This document shows, piece after piece, positions 1 to 56,948 of a DNA stretch of 64,000 bases. The stretch's first letter is position 1. Every line of letters starts with the position of its first letter. Source of the DNA: Sorex araneus (lineage: Eukaryota; Chordata; Mammalia; Eulipotyphla; Soricidae); assembly GCF_027595985.1 (NCBI RefSeq), contig NC_073306.1, positions 84,679,599 to 84,743,598 of the forward strand, written 5' to 3'. The translations under genes were made by a program, and so were the position numbers. The notes below the pieces were generated by a model. It ran no database searches. It was not told where the DNA came from and saw only the letters and a program-made list of their open reading frames with translations.

Positions 1-328
1 GATTGAAGTGCTTGCCTTTCATGCTGTCAGTCCCTATTAGTTCCAGACTCACATAGTTCACCTGAGCACTGCTGGCTGTAGCCTTATGTTTGGATAATCC
101 AGGGTTCAATCCCAGTACCACATATGATCCCCACAGCCCAGCAGGAATGATCCCTGTGCACCACTGACTGTGGCCCAGTAATGAAGGTTTGGGGTTTTGT
201 GTTTTGTTTGTTTGTTTGTTTGTTTGTTTGTTTTTTTAGACAGACACAAATACTGAATAATTTGTGTTTATAAGTAGAATGGTATGATTTGCAAATTACC
301 TTTTTTGATGAGAAAAACAAATGTGGGT

Positions 329-507
329 TGTTTTGTTTTGTTTTGTTGTTGGGTCACACCTGGCAATGCACAGGGATTATTCCTGGCTCTGCACTCAGGA
401 ATTGCTCCTGGCGGTGCTCAGGAGTCCATACGGGATGCTGGAAATCGAACCCGGATTGGATGCGTGCAAGGCAAATGTCCTACCCGCTGTGTTATTGCTC
501 CAGCCCC
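329..507 (-). mobile_element. SOR-type SINE
   Basis: T-rich start, GGGTCACACC body, B-box complement GGAAATCGAACCCGGA, end GCTCCAGCCCC. Short flanking repeat ACAAATG. Confidence 0.85.
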
Positions 508-1252
508 ACAAATGCTTTTTTTTTTATTATTATTAATGTTTTTGGGCCATAACCTACAACACTCAGTTGCTACAACTAGGTCTCTATTTGGGGATTGCTG
601 CCAGTGCTCAGGATCATGCTCAGGGATTGCATGTGGCTTGCATGCAAAGCAGGTACTTAGTCTATTAGGTCACCTCTCTTGGCCTAAAGGGCTTTTCTCA
701 TTTACACACATGTCCGTTATTTTAGTAGTCTCATTTTTCAATTTCAGTCATATCAAAAATGGACATCCATCACAAATAACATCTAACTTAGATATGTGAT
801 GGGTTCAATTCCCAGCACCACATACGGCTCCTGAAACCCCACCAGTAGTCATCCTTGACTGTAGGGCCAGGAATAAGCCAAAAACCAAGAATGAGCCCAG
901 AGCATAACTGATGATGGCTCCCCCAAAATGTGGGCCTAAAAATCACCCCAGAGCCCAGAAGACAGGAAGAATTAGCCCAGAAGATAATAAGAATAAACCC
1001 AGAGCATAACTGGGGATGTCCCCCTTCCCCAATTTTTTTAGAAGTCAGACTTGGCTAAGAACTAGGAAAACAATTATATTCAATATTACTAAAATGGTAC
1101 CACATATCTTAGACATATATATGGAATGGGGTTGTACCAGGGATCATGTGATACTGTGAATCGTGTGTTCAACTCATTGAGCTACCATTACAGTCCTGGA
1201 TTTTTTTGGTAATAGTTTTATATATTTGTTCATCTCAAAGTGCCAAAAATTT

Positions 1253-1430
1253 TTTTTTTTTTTTTTTGCTTTTTTGGGTCACACCCAGCAATGCTCAGGG
1301 GTTACTCCTGGCTTTGCACTCAGGAATCACCCCTGGCGGTGCTTGGGGGACCATATGGGATGCCGGGGATCGAACCCAGGTCAGCCGCGTGCAAGGCAAA
1401 CGCCCTACCCGCTGTGCTATCGCTCCGGCC
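1253..1430 (-). mobile_element. SOR-type SINE with target-site duplication
   Basis: Near-consensus copy flanked by CCAAAAATTT (1243-1252 and 1431-1440). Confidence 0.9.
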
Positions 1431-1478
1431 CCAAAAATTTTCTTCCTAACTGTTCTTTTACATAAAAGACAACTCTTG

Positions 1479-1640
1479 GGCTGAGCGATAGTACAGAGTA
1501 GGACACTTGCTTAGCAAGCAGCCAAACTTCGTTTGATTCCCCAGCATTGCATATGGTCCCCCAAGCACTGCCAGGAGTGCAGAAACAATAGTAACCCCTG
1601 AGCATCACCAAATATATCCAGAAGCAAACAAGCAAAAAAA
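1479..1640 (+). mobile_element. SOR-type SINE, older
   Basis: Head GGGCTGAGCGATAGTACAGAG, body CATATGGTCCCCCAAGCACTG and an A-rich tail. Several substitutions and a short internal deletion. Confidence 0.75.
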
Positions 1641-1879
1641 ACCATAAAAGACTACTCTAGCTTGCTCTGATAACACTGTAAAAATTAGTTTTACTTATAA
1701 TTCTTGTTTGTTTTTCCTTTGGTTTTTGGGCCACACCCATCTTTGATGTCAAGGAATCTAACTGGTCAGCCACATGCAAAGCGAATACCCTACCCACAGT
1801 CCTATCTCTCCAGTCCTACATTCCTTTTTTTTTTTAACTAAATGAAACCTTTTATGTCATCTATTTTAGTTCACACTGT

Positions 1880-2114
1880 TGCACTGTCATCCCATTGTTC
1901 ATAGATTTGCTCGAGCGAGCACCAGTAACGTCTCCATTGTGAGACGTGTTGTTACTGTTTTTGGCATATCAAATATGCCGTGGGTAACTTGCCAGGCTCT
2001 GTGTGCTGGCTGGATATTCTCGGTAGCTTGTGGAGCTCTCCAGGAGGGACAGAGAAATCGAACCCGGGTCGGCCACTTGCAAGGGAAACGCCCTACCTGC
2101 TATGCTGTTGCTCC
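1880..2114 (-). mobile_element. second-family SINE (short form)
   Basis: CACTGTCATCCCATTGTTCAT, GAGCACCAGTAACGTCTCC, TTTTTGGCATATCAAATATG, then the complement of the tRNA-like head (GAAATCGAACCCGGGTCGG). The head is that of SOR; the tail is different. Confidence 0.8.
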
Positions 2115-2221
2115 AAGTCCCTATTTTTGTTAACTTGAATAATTCTCAAATGAAGTATGCACCAGATTTTCTTTCACACAATGTACCTGGCTCTAGACAA
2201 TTTTCTTTCTTGATATATTTG

Positions 2222-2385
2222 TTCTTCTTCTTTTTTTTTTTTCTTTTTGGGTCACACTCGGCAATGCACAGAGGTTACTCCTGGCTCTGCACTCAGGAAT
2301 CACCCCTGGCAGGGTGCTAGGAATCGAACCCGGGTCGGCCGCATGCAAGGCAAACGCCCTACCCACTGTGTGTTGCTCCAGCCCC
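2222..2385 (-). mobile_element. SOR-type SINE with target-site duplication
   Basis: Flanked by TTGATATATTTG (2210-2221 and 2386-2397). Internal deletion of the body segment after CACCCCTGGCAGG. Confidence 0.9.
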
Positions 2386-2415
2386 TTGATATATTTGACT
2401 TTGAAAGTAAGCAGA

Positions 2416-2545
2416 GGGCCAGAGCAATAGTACAGCCAGGAGGGTGTTTGCCTTGCATGAGATCTACCCATGTTCAGTAATTCCTGAGTGCAGAGCCAGA
2501 AATAATGCCTGAGCATTGGTGGGTGTGACCCAAAAAGCAGAGATA
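2416..2545 (+). mobile_element. SOR-type SINE, deleted
   Basis: GGGCCAGAGCAATAGTACAG head, then TAATTCCTGAGTGCAGAGCC and GGTGTGACCCAAAAAGC. Part of the body is missing. Confidence 0.75.
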
Positions 2546-3849
2546 GAGGTGGGTGAGGGGATGGAGCGAAAGAGAGAGAGAGATTAGGTTAAAAGCAGCC
2601 TTCTGGAGTCAGAGGTGGCAGTCATGTCTGAGAGCATGCCTTGTGTGCTGTATGATGATGCCCATGTTTGATCATCAGCACCACATGGTCTCACAAGCAA
2701 TGCTTTTTATGGCCCCTGAGGACAGAGCTGGAGAGCTCGGAGTATTATCTAAGCATCAGTGAGTGTGGCCCCACAATTTTTTTTTCTGTTTATAATCATT
2801 TAAAGGTTTCTTGAAATAAGAGGAGTTTGGCCAGAGGTACATACAGCCTGATATATGCCAGAAATACATACATGCAGCTGACCTGGATTTAGTCGCCAAC
2901 ATTCCATATGGTCCCCTGAGCACCTCCAGAAGTAATTCCTGAGTGTAGCATCTGGAGTAACCCCTGAGCATCACTGGGTGTGACCCAAAAACAAAAATTA
3001 TAAATATATTTAGATATGTATATCAAGCTAATATGACTTTGCTACTTTATAGTTGTCATACAGATCTTTTGCCACTTCTTTAATTAATTTACATGGCCTA
3101 GTTTGTGACTCTGACCTGACTGCTTCACCCTTCTTTTATTCCCTTTAATTTATTAATATCATTCTGACTTTGATTCTTAGATTAGCTGTTCTCTCAGCCT
3201 AAAGTTCATTTTCCATATCATCTCATTATTAGTCATGGCTCATTGTCAGTTTTCACAGGCCGAGAGAGTACAGAGGGCCAGCACTTTCAGGCGACTAACA
3301 GGAGTTTGATATCCAGCACTGACAGTTCCCTGAGCCCTGACAAGAGTGATCCTGAGCACAGCATGATTTAAAAAAAAATTAGGGGCCAAAGCCTAAAGGG
3401 TCCAGGACAGTAGTGTTATCGGTGGGGCACTTGCCTTGCACTCATCTGACCCAGGTTCAATCCCTGGCACCCCATATGGTGCCCCAGCCCACCAGGGATA
3501 AGCCCTTAGCACTGCCAAGTATGGCCCAAAAACAAAACAAGAAAATTTAAAACCAGATTTCAAAAAAAATTAACTTTCAAGATCAGCTTATATCATTCGA
3601 CCTCAGATTTCTCATCTGCAAATCCTGTATTAGGATGTCTATTTTTTGTAATATGCTGGGCTTTTCTTCTTTTGTTTTTGTTTGAGGCCACACCCAGTGG
3701 TACTGGGGACCACTCCAAGGTCTGTGCTCAGGAGACCTTGCAGTGCTCAGTCAGCTACATCAGCTACTTACAGGGTAAGGGCCTTAATCCCTGCAGTATC
3801 TCTCTGGCCTGGGTTTTTGGATTTTTTGTTTGTTTGGTGGGGGGTGTAA

Positions 3850-4378
3850 TTTTTTTTTTTAATTTTTATTGTATCACCATGTAGAAAGTTACAAAGTTTT
3901 CAGGGTTATGTCTCAGTTATACAATATTCAAACACCATCCCTTCACCAGTGCCCATATTCCACCACCAAATTCCCCAGTATACCCCCTGCCACAGCCCCC
4001 CCAACTGTATAACTGATGAATTTCACTTCATTTTCTCTCTACCTTGATTACATTCCATATTGCAAAACAATACTCACTATTGTTGTTGGAGTTTCCCCCC
4101 AAGGAAGACAGCCCTACTAAGGAAGCATTTGATAATTGGTTTGTCATTAAAAGATTGCATGTTTTCAGTTTTTAGAAAAGGTCGCGCGGCCGCACGCGCG
4201 GCTCGGATGTGTTCCAGTCCCGCAACCCGGAGCCGTGTTAGTTGCTTCTCAGTGTCGCCAGGGCTCCATCCGGAGAAGGTGTGCCAGCTGTACCTCCTCC
4301 GTCTGGATCCCTGTTGTTGTTGGCCCGGATTCGGGTCCGGAGCATTTCTCCGGCCGCGTTGCTCACCAGACTGCCTCT
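3850..4378 (-). mobile_element. composite retroposon copy 1: CpG-rich block plus L1-like 3' end
   Basis: On the minus strand it reads GGCAGTCTGGTGAGCAACGC, a GC-rich block through GCGGCCGCGCGACC, then TTTTCTAAAAACTGAAAACA, an A/T-rich middle and a 3' end ATATGGGCACTGGTGAAGGG ... ACATGGTGATACAATAAAAA before a T-run. It matches copy 2 (23101-23905) along its length, except that copy 1 lacks ~90 bp of the GC-rich block. It lacks any ORF of retrotransposon type. Confidence 0.75.
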
Positions 4379-4379
4379 G

Positions 4380-4545
4380 TAATTTTTTATTATAACACCA
4401 TGATTTACTTAGTTGTCCTTAGTACAGTTTCAGGCATTAAATGTTCAAACACTAATATTACCACCAGTGTGACAACCTTCCCTCCATCAGTAGCCCTAGT
4501 TTCCCACCCACCATCCTAGCCTGCCCCTTAGCAGGCACAAACAAA
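4380..4545 (-). repeat. diverged L1-like 3' end
   Basis: On the minus strand it ends CATGGTGTTATAATAAAAAA, resembling the 3' terminus shared by other elements in the window. Much diverged. Confidence 0.4.
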
Positions 4546-5149
4546 TTTACTGCATATTGTTTATTACATCAGAAAAGTGAATGGATTTACAAATTCTCAA
4601 TAAAAATCAGTCTGTAACAATTGCTTTATCTCAAAATGGTGTTCCTAAAAGTCATTGTCTGAGGATTTATTGAGCTGGTTGGTGCTAGGTTGGGCCTTTT
4701 CTGACCACTCATTGGTGGTCTTCTCCGCAACTTTCCCATCAGATTTGTTGTGATCCTACTGGGCAGTTCTGCGAAATTTGGAGGTGTAGTGCAACGGCTT
4801 ATGGGGCCGCGTGATCCAGGAGCTATGCATCTGGTGGCTTGGCAGCTGATGAAGGCTCAGTTGTGGAGCTAGGCCACTGAACGGTGTCGATGTGTCTACA
4901 GGCTGCTGTGTCTTTCCAGAGCTTTCATCCCAGACAGTCTGCCTGGGAGAATTATGTGGCATCATGTTCTTTTTGAGATTAATTCTGGAACTAGACCTTT
5001 TTTCTGCCAGCAAAATGGCAGATGTGGGTGAGAGCTGCTGGATTTTCTGGAGCATGCAAGGAAAGCAGATTCCCCTGCCTCCATTCAAGATCAACCCAGA
5101 GTTTTCAGCCCTTAGACCTGTCCCCCCTGGGAGGATTCAGCTGTCTTTT

Positions 5150-5350
5150 TTTGGTATTTTGGTTTGTTTTGGTTTTGGTTTTGTTTTTTTTTTGTGTCAT
5201 ACCCGACGATGCACTGGGGTTATTCCTGGTTCTGCACTCAAGAATTATTCCTGGCGGTGCTCAGGGGATTATATGGGATGCTGGGAATCGAACCCAGGTT
5301 GGCCACGTGCAAGGCAAACACCTTACCCACTGTGCTATCACTCCAGCCCC
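5150..5350 (-). mobile_element. SOR-type SINE
   Basis: T-rich tail complement, GTCATACCCGACGATGCACT, full body, end GCTATCACTCCAGCCCC. Confidence 0.88.
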
Positions 5351-5365
5351 CCCACTATCTTTTTT

Positions 5366-5584
5366 TTTTTTTAAATTGTCCAGACTTTGTACTTTATTTA
5401 TTTATTATTTTTTTGCTTTTTTTGGGGGGTCACACCCAGCGATGCTCAGGGGTTACTCCTGGCTTTGCACTCAGGAATTGCTCCTGGCAGTGCTTGGGGG
5501 ACCATATGGGATGCCGGGGATCGAACCCAGGTCGGCCGAGTGCAAGGCAAATGCCCTACCCGCTGTGCTATCGCTCCGGCCCCT
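5366..5584 (-). mobile_element. SOR-type SINE with target-site duplication, next to another SINE
   Basis: Flanked by CCCACTATCTTTTTT (5351-5365 and 5585-5599). Near-consensus, end GCTATCGCTCCGGCCCC. Confidence 0.9.
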
Positions 5585-6394
5585 CCCACTATCTTTTTTG
5601 AGGTTAGTTTGTGAATTGGGCATTTCTGTGTCAGAGGGTGTCAAGTGTAGCTGCTGGCCTTCAGACAGAAAGGGGCCTGGTTTGGTTTTTGTTCTCTTGG
5701 TTTTTGCCATTTTTAAGGTAGCATGTTATAATTCATAGAGAAAATAAATATGTTAGTTTCCTCCCTTATTTGCAGAAATTTTAAGCCAAAATTAAATGGA
5801 CAGGTTTTCATCTTCTTCAGTCTCCCATATTATCCACTAATATTAAGGCAGATCATTAAACGTGATAGAGCAGCTGTTTCTCAGATCTGTTTAACTAGTG
5901 CTACCATTTCTTCTCACCTTCTTCTCAGGGTGATGTAAATGGTGTGTGTGAAAGTTCTTAGTAAATTATAAGTTATTAACTGAATATAAGACAACCATTA
6001 TTATCAAATCTGAAGTAGAAATCATTCTGCTAAATTTTTAGAGAACGCCTAAGAGATTCTTTCGTACGCCTCTTTAAATAGTACCAGAAATGTAGGTTCT
6101 GAAAATATATGAAAGTACTGTATCCTTTTTCCAGATCTGTGTTCAAGATTTGAGACACTGTTAAAATAAGTACTCCAGGTACTGGAGCAGTAGTACAATG
6201 GATCCTTGCACACGACTGATCCGGGTTCAATCCTCGCATCTCATACATACTCCAGAGCCACCTGAGAGTAATTCCTAAGTGTAGAGTCAGGAGTAACCCC
6301 TGAGAATCACCAGGGGTGGCCCAAAAAACAAAAATTCAAAAAAAAATTAAAAATAATTCTGATAGAGTGAGTTGCTTTTTGTATTTAACTACAG

Positions 6395-51775
<45,381 letters not shown>

Positions 51776-52315
51776 ACCTCAGGATGAGAACCTCCAGCAC
51801 CTAGGATCCAGTGGAGCCAGCTGTCCTGCGTCCTGTTCTGAGTGTAGACTAGGTGGGAAGGTCCATCGAGCAGGGGAACAGGCGTGTCATTGCTATTAGG
51901 TACTTAATAAACCTTGGAGGTCTTGGTGAGGAAAATGAAGGGGATCTGTCTGAAGCAGCTCAGTTGGACTGTTTTCCTCTCCACTGCTTTTCCCTGAGGC
52001 TTAGTCATGCAAGGAGGAGGGCAAAGCACATTGGGGATGACCAGGACTTAGTGGTACTTTATAGCACTTGCCCCTCCTCCCAACTTGGGTGTTTCTGTGT
52101 CATCCATCCTCTGGTCCCACAGGCACTGCTAAGAAGCTGCTTTCTATACCTGGGTATGACTCAATCTGAGGGATAGGGCCAGGATCCCCACTTCTGTCCC
52201 TGTTCTCTCTGGGCTCTAAGAGCTAGCCCAGACCTAAAATAGAAACAGTAGCTGGGGCATCTTCCCACATCCCTAACTAGAAAAGTTTTTCTTCTTTCTT
52301 GCCCAACCAGGTCAG

Positions 52316-52321
52316 AATAAA
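52316..52321 (+). promoter_or_regulatory. AATAAA, possible proximal poly(A) signal of ASH1L
   Basis: This is a canonical hexamer ~540 bp after the stop (CAGAATAAACGTGAG). Use would give a short 3'UTR. A clear GT-rich element downstream is not obvious. Confidence 0.4.
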
Positions 52322-53007
52322 CGTGAGTCAACGACTCACAGCACTTGGACCTGCTGCCCTCCTCCCTGCCTGACTCCCCCAAGAAGGTCACAGGATAGGA
52401 AAGCCCCCAGGGGGTCAGAGGGCACAGTACTTAGTTTAATGAGTTTTGTTTTAACCTTCGGAAACCTGTCGAACTTATATTTTACTAATGAGAAGGCCAG
52501 GCCCCCGCCAGCAAGTGTGCTGTTTCTGCGCCGTGATTCTTGTATGTCTGCTGTGCCGTGCGAATGGAGATTCATTTCTAAAAATCGTATTAAAATCTAC
52601 ATAAAACTCTTAACACCCCCTTCCCAACAAGAATCACTACATAAACTGTTGAGCAGTATTCACCTATCAGAGTATTTGTTGTGGATGTATATTATCAATT
52701 GAAAACACTACTCTTGTTTTCTTAAATACACAGTTTTCAGTGTCCATCTCTTCAAGAGACAGTGTGTTCTCTCCAACCCCAGCCCCAGCTTCCCTCCACC
52801 CTCCTGATGCTGAAGTGTCAGCCGTCAGAAGGGAGATCCAGGGTGTCTCCTTCCCGTTCTGACCAGAAGTTACCAGACAATGCTGACTGTCTCTTAAAAT
52901 TTAAAAAGCTTTGCTTTGTTGTCTTCTTAGACACGTATGCATATATGTTTTAGATGTTCTTATAAGAGAAAAGATGGTTTTTAAATGTGCCAAGTTGTGT
53001 GTACATG

Positions 53008-53071
53008 TATATATATGCATATATATATACATATACACACACATATATATATATACACATATATATATATC
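53008..53071. repeat. AT/AC microsatellite in the ASH1L 3'UTR
   Basis: Alternating TATATA/CATATA/ACACAC purine-pyrimidine run of ~64 bp. Confidence 0.85.
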
Positions 53072-53328
53072 TGCTACGTGATTAGTAAGCAATACAATAG
53101 TAAACATGTCCCCATTACTTTTTTCTAATATTGGACCAATGCTGTCCTAATTGTACATTTCCCCTTATGATGACGACGCTCTGACTTGTTTAGGTAGAAA
53201 CATTGACCATCTTCCATTCCATTGAATCTTTTTTTTCTCCTTTCTGTGTCAATCTTGAGGAAAAAACAAAAACAAAAAAAAAAAAAGACAGGGGACACCA
53301 AAGATCCCCTTGAGCAGAGAAGAAGCAG

Positions 53329-53334
53329 AATAAA
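53329..53334 (+). promoter_or_regulatory. AATAAA, possible intermediate poly(A) signal of ASH1L
   Basis: Canonical hexamer in GCAGAATAAATATTTTATTA, ~1.55 kb after the stop, in A-rich sequence. Confidence 0.4.
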
Positions 53335-54113
53335 TATTTTATTAAAGAAAAAAAGAATTAAGAAAATAGTTTGGAGTATTTTCTTACTGTAGAGAAGCAC
53401 TGTACATTACTAAGAGACCTGGGTATAAGATACTCACGTGTGGAGCTGGAAAAATCGCATGTCCAAGCCCGTTTGAGTGATTTCTTTTGGTTTTCGTTGC
53501 AGGGAACGGGGTGGGAGGGAGGTGGGAATAGGGGCACTTTGGGGGTCTCCTTTTAGTCAAAAGCAGGAAAATGACAAGAAAGAGATTAAAATTCAATATT
53601 TCCTTTAAATAGTGTTAAACACTAAAATTTTAAAAAAGAAAAAAAGAAAAAAAACTTTGTAAAATGCAAGAACAGAAGCAAAAGACACTACGCTGTCATT
53701 TTATCTTTCTTTTGTTGAAAGACTAAAAACTGAAATGTTTTTTAGACAATCAAATGTTAGGTAAGTGCAAAAACTTGTTTTTTCTTACTGGTGTAGAAAT
53801 TAATGCCTTTTTTTATTTTTTGGTTATTTTATAATAACAAGATAAAAGAACCCCCTAGCTGCCAGGTGGGTTTTGGTGTTTGAAATGCGGGGCAAAGCAC
53901 TACATCACTGCAAATAGATCCAGAGTTAGTCTGCATGTCTGTAGGCTGTGTGATTGCGGAAAATATAAATGCTGCTAATATATTTCCTTTTTACAAAAGC
54001 ATATCTAAATAGATGATTGTTTTGATGTTAATCTTTGTAAATTATGTATTACCAATTTTAACATTGGATGTAATTGCATAAAAAGCTTGCATCTCAATCC
54101 TTGAAAGTCTAGT

Positions 54114-54119
54114 ATTAAA
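54114..54119 (+). promoter_or_regulatory. ATTAAA, likely distal poly(A) signal of ASH1L
   Basis: ATTAAA in TAGTATTAAATGGAAAAAA, followed by TGGTGAGCC and a T-run. The sequence beyond is SINE-bearing and lacks 3'UTR-like character, so this is the preferred gene end. Confidence 0.6.
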
Positions 54120-54506
54120 TGGAAAAAAACTTTTCCTAACTGCAGAGTGGTGAGCCTTCTGTTTTTTTCCTCGTTCCTAACCACCTGTGTTCCAGGATCC
54201 TTGTGCAGCCTGATTCTAAGGAAAGAATTTTAAAACCACACCGTTGGGGTGGGGTGGAGGTAGCTCACAGCAGATCACTTGGTTTGCAGGTGGGAGGCCC
54301 TGGCTTCCATCCCAGCACCACAGAAATCAGGATGCAAACATCACAATAAATTAGTAAATCTACATGTTCAATCTCCCGGACCCCAAAGAAACACTCACTG
54401 CTGTTAACTCTTGGATAAAGCCATTTCCTCAATCTCCATATTATAACCAACCATCATCATACAGACAAGAAAATTGCTGCCAACAGGAAGATTATATACC
54501 ATTATA

Positions 54507-54737
54507 TAGCACTGTAGCACTGTCATCCCATTGTTCATCGATTTGCTCAAGCGGGCACCGGTAACGTCTCCATTGTGAGACTTGTTACTGTTTTTGGCAT
54601 ATGGAATACGCTTGCCAGGCTCTGCCTCGTGGACGAGATAATCTCAGTAGCTTGCTGGGCTCTCTGAGAGGGACAGAGGAATTAAACCCGGGTTGGCCAC
54701 GTGCAAGGCAAACGCCCTACCCACCATGCTATCACTT
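54507..54737 (-). mobile_element. second-family SINE (short form)
   Basis: TAGCACTGTCATCCCATTGT, AGCGGGCACCGGTAACGTCT, GGCATATGGAATACGCTTGC, then head complement GAATTAAACCCGGGTTGGCC and CCCACCATGCTATCACTT. Confidence 0.85.
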
Positions 54738-56004
54738 CTTTCTATAGTGACAGAAATTGAGGCCCAGTGTTACGATGTCACACATAAAAATAAAACTTCT
54801 TTTGCAGTAGTAATCTTAATCTGAAGAAGCTTCACAAACCTAAGTACTTAGACTACTTAATTATAACATAGGGGCTGGATGAGCAATAGTATAAAGGGGG
54901 GGTGCTTGCCTTGCACGCAGCTGACCTGGGTGCAATCCTTGCCATCCCTTATGGTCCCCTGAGCACTGCCAGAAGAAACTCCTGTCCTGAGTGCAGAGCC
55001 AGAAGTAGTCCCTGAATATCACTGGGTGTGACCCAGAAACTTAAAAAATAAGTGTGTGTGTGGGGGGTGATAATAATGGGGGCCAAAGAAGTAGTACAAC
55101 AGGGAGAGCATTTGCCTTTCACACAGCTAACCCAAGTTCAATCTCCAGTGCCCTTATAGTCCCCTGAGCCTGCCAGGAGTATGCCCTGAACACAGCTATG
55201 TTTGGCGCAAAAAAGAATATAAGAAGATATTTCCAAAGGTCCTCAGATTTCGGTCTGAGAAACAATTCTCCTAAAAAAAATTGAAAAGTTCAGCTCTAAA
55301 ATTGAAAGCCAAACACCAAAAAGGCAACAAAGAATAGATGTATACTGTGAATGGCTAGAAAGAAGAGTCTTGGAAAAGAACCAAATAGGTGATGTTGACT
55401 ATAACCAAGTTTGCACCTGAGTATTCTCAGAGCTCTGGCTCTAAAATTTTTATGTACACTGTCTTATCTTTTTCCCTTCTGTCACCATCCCATGATCCTC
55501 CTAAACCAAATTCCCAAAAACAAAGACTTCTAGATTTCTGTTAATTTCACCCAAACTCTTCTGATGCCTGGTTAGGAGAGTTGTCTATTTTAGTGATTCT
55601 CCTTGAGGCATCATTAGTGATTTCCAACCCCATCCTCTAAAGCAGTGGTTGTCAATCACTGCTCACAGACCCTGCCACTTGCAGAAATTTACTGCCAGGC
55701 CTCAAAAAAGTTATCATGGTTAGTTATCATTGGTTTTCAGCTGCTAGTCCAAAGACCAATAGAGTCTACAGGTGTAAAAAGGCCGGAAACTGCTACATGA
55801 AAGCACCTCACCTATTTTCATTTCAAAAGACTGGAAGTCAAGTTCAACGCTTCCTAAAAAGTAATAAATGTTGAATTATTTTGCTCTTACCCGAGGACCT
55901 ATCACTGCAGAATGGTAACAGTAAAGAGAAAAAAGAAGTCACTCTCGCAGTTCTATTTCCCTGAATCTCAAATACCAATCTTCTTATAATTTTGAAAGCT
56001 TTCT

Positions 56005-56177
56005 TTTTTTTTTTCCTTTTTGGGTCACACCCGGCAATGCACAGGGGTTACTCCTGGCTCTGCACTCAGGAATTACTCCTGGCGGTGCTCAGGGGACCAT
56101 ACGGAATGCTGGGAATTGAACTCGGTTTGGCCATGTGCAAAGCAAACGCCCTACCCACTGTGCTATTGCTCCAGCCC
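56005..56177 (-). mobile_element. SOR-type SINE with 17-bp target-site duplication
   Basis: AATTTTGAAAGCTTTCT at 55988-56004 and 56178-56194. Confidence 0.94.
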
Positions 56178-56389
56178 AATTTTGAAAGCTTTCTAAATCT
56201 TCCCTATTCTCATTTATCTAGGCTCTTTCCACGTCGGTCTAACAAAAGAAAATCAGGGCTCAGTATAGCATCACACTTATGAGACTCAGGACCACTTCCC
56301 CACTGCTCAGGGAACATTTCCCATAGAAGGGCCTCCCATGTTCCATCTCCCTTCCAAGCATCTCCCGTCCTAAAACTTAGAGCAGTGAT

Positions 56390-56948
56390 AACAAATACTC
56401 AACTCCCACACTTTATTGGGACATAAAAGGAAGGAGGCAGACCAACACCACAGGTCCACCCACCAGGGGTGTCCAGACCTCAGCACCTCAGTTTGTGAGT
56501 ACATCATAAATACAGGCAATAGGGACAGGGTGGTGGGAAGATTCCATACATAGGAGAAGACTAGTGGCCCTTGTAGTGCTGGGAACTGAGTCATACTGTA
56601 TTGGCAGAGCCCACTCAGAGAGAGAAGAGGGTGGAAATAACGCTAGATTTCCATTTTGTAGAGGGAGACATTCCCTTCTACAACAGATGGGAAAGGAAAG
56701 CGATTGCATAAAGGGAAATTCCTTTTTCTATGTTCGGAAGAGCAGATTCCATCTTGCCGGTGGACACGTAAAGGAAGAAGGAAAGGTTCTTTTACATTAC
56801 TAGCAGAGATAGAGGTGGTAGGAAGGTGTCCTTTGGCAGACAGGTAGCTTCTGGGATGATCAGTTTACATGGGTAAGTGTTCGTGGGCTACTCCCTTCCC
56901 AAGCAGCAGGAAGGAGGACCATAGGCAAGACGGGAAGAGTTCCTCGTC
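56390..56948 (-). other. RUSC1: RUSC1 3' untranslated region
   Basis: About 560 bp between the TAG and ~20 bp past the AATAAA on the minus strand (TTTATT at 56412-56417). No clear repeat is seen. Confidence 0.75.
56412..56417 (-). promoter_or_regulatory. RUSC1: RUSC1 poly(A) signal AATAAA
   Basis: The minus strand reads CCCAATAAAGTGTGGGAG, with a GTT/T-containing stretch after it. Spacing to the stop gives a compact 3'UTR. Confidence 0.75.

Larger units (their letters stand above)
4640..5740 (-). pseudogene. possible retrocopy of an unrecognised gene, split by two SINEs
   Basis: The minus strand opens ATGGCAAAAACCAAGAGA (5710) with a Lys/Thr-rich reading MAKTKRTKTKPGPFLSEG, is interrupted by SINEs at 5150-5584, and resumes from ~5140 with a 112-codon frame to 4756 (KRSSSRINLKKN, VWDESSGKTQQPVD). 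Frames on the two sides do not join cleanly. AATAAA-like signals occur beyond 4640. I do not recognise the parent gene. It could equally be unique intronic sequence that is open by chance. Confidence 0.25.
1..6394 (+). other. ASH1L intron upstream of window exon 1 (partial)
   Basis: Mostly retroposons. Besides entries listed separately, old SOR-type copies lie near 66-185 (+), 535-680 (-), 795-1020 (+), 1708-1825 (-), 2630-2775 (+), 2830-2995 (+), 3255-3380 (+), 3400-3545 (+), 3665-3810 (-) and 6175-6350 (+). 3000-3240 and 5750-6170 look unique. Confidence 0.6.
51776..54135 (+). other. ASH1L: ASH1L 3' untranslated region
   Basis: About 2.36 kb lie between the TGA and the last good poly(A) signal. 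No clear SINE interrupts it, in contrast to the introns. It holds an AT dinucleotide run (53008-53071) and A/T-rich blocks. The end is placed ~15 bp after ATTAAA at 54114-54119, which is followed by a GT/T-rich stretch (GAGTGGTGAGCC, GTTTTTTTCC). Confidence 0.8.
54136..56389. other. convergent intergenic spacer ASH1L/RUSC1
   Basis: About 2.25 kb between the two gene ends. It holds an old SINE trace (54250-54325), a second-family SINE (54507-54737), old + strand SOR copies at 54868-55048 and 55080-55215, and a recent SOR copy at 56005-56177. 55220-55990 is mostly unique; 55641-55805 begins AGCAGTGGTTGTCAATCACT, which faintly resembles hAT-type termini. Confidence 0.7.

Noticed and set aside
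4060..4395. 111-codon ORF in the CpG-rich block, as a conserved gene exon or CpG island
   Set aside because: The same block recurs at 23115-23400 on the other strand attached to the same tail, so it is repeated DNA.
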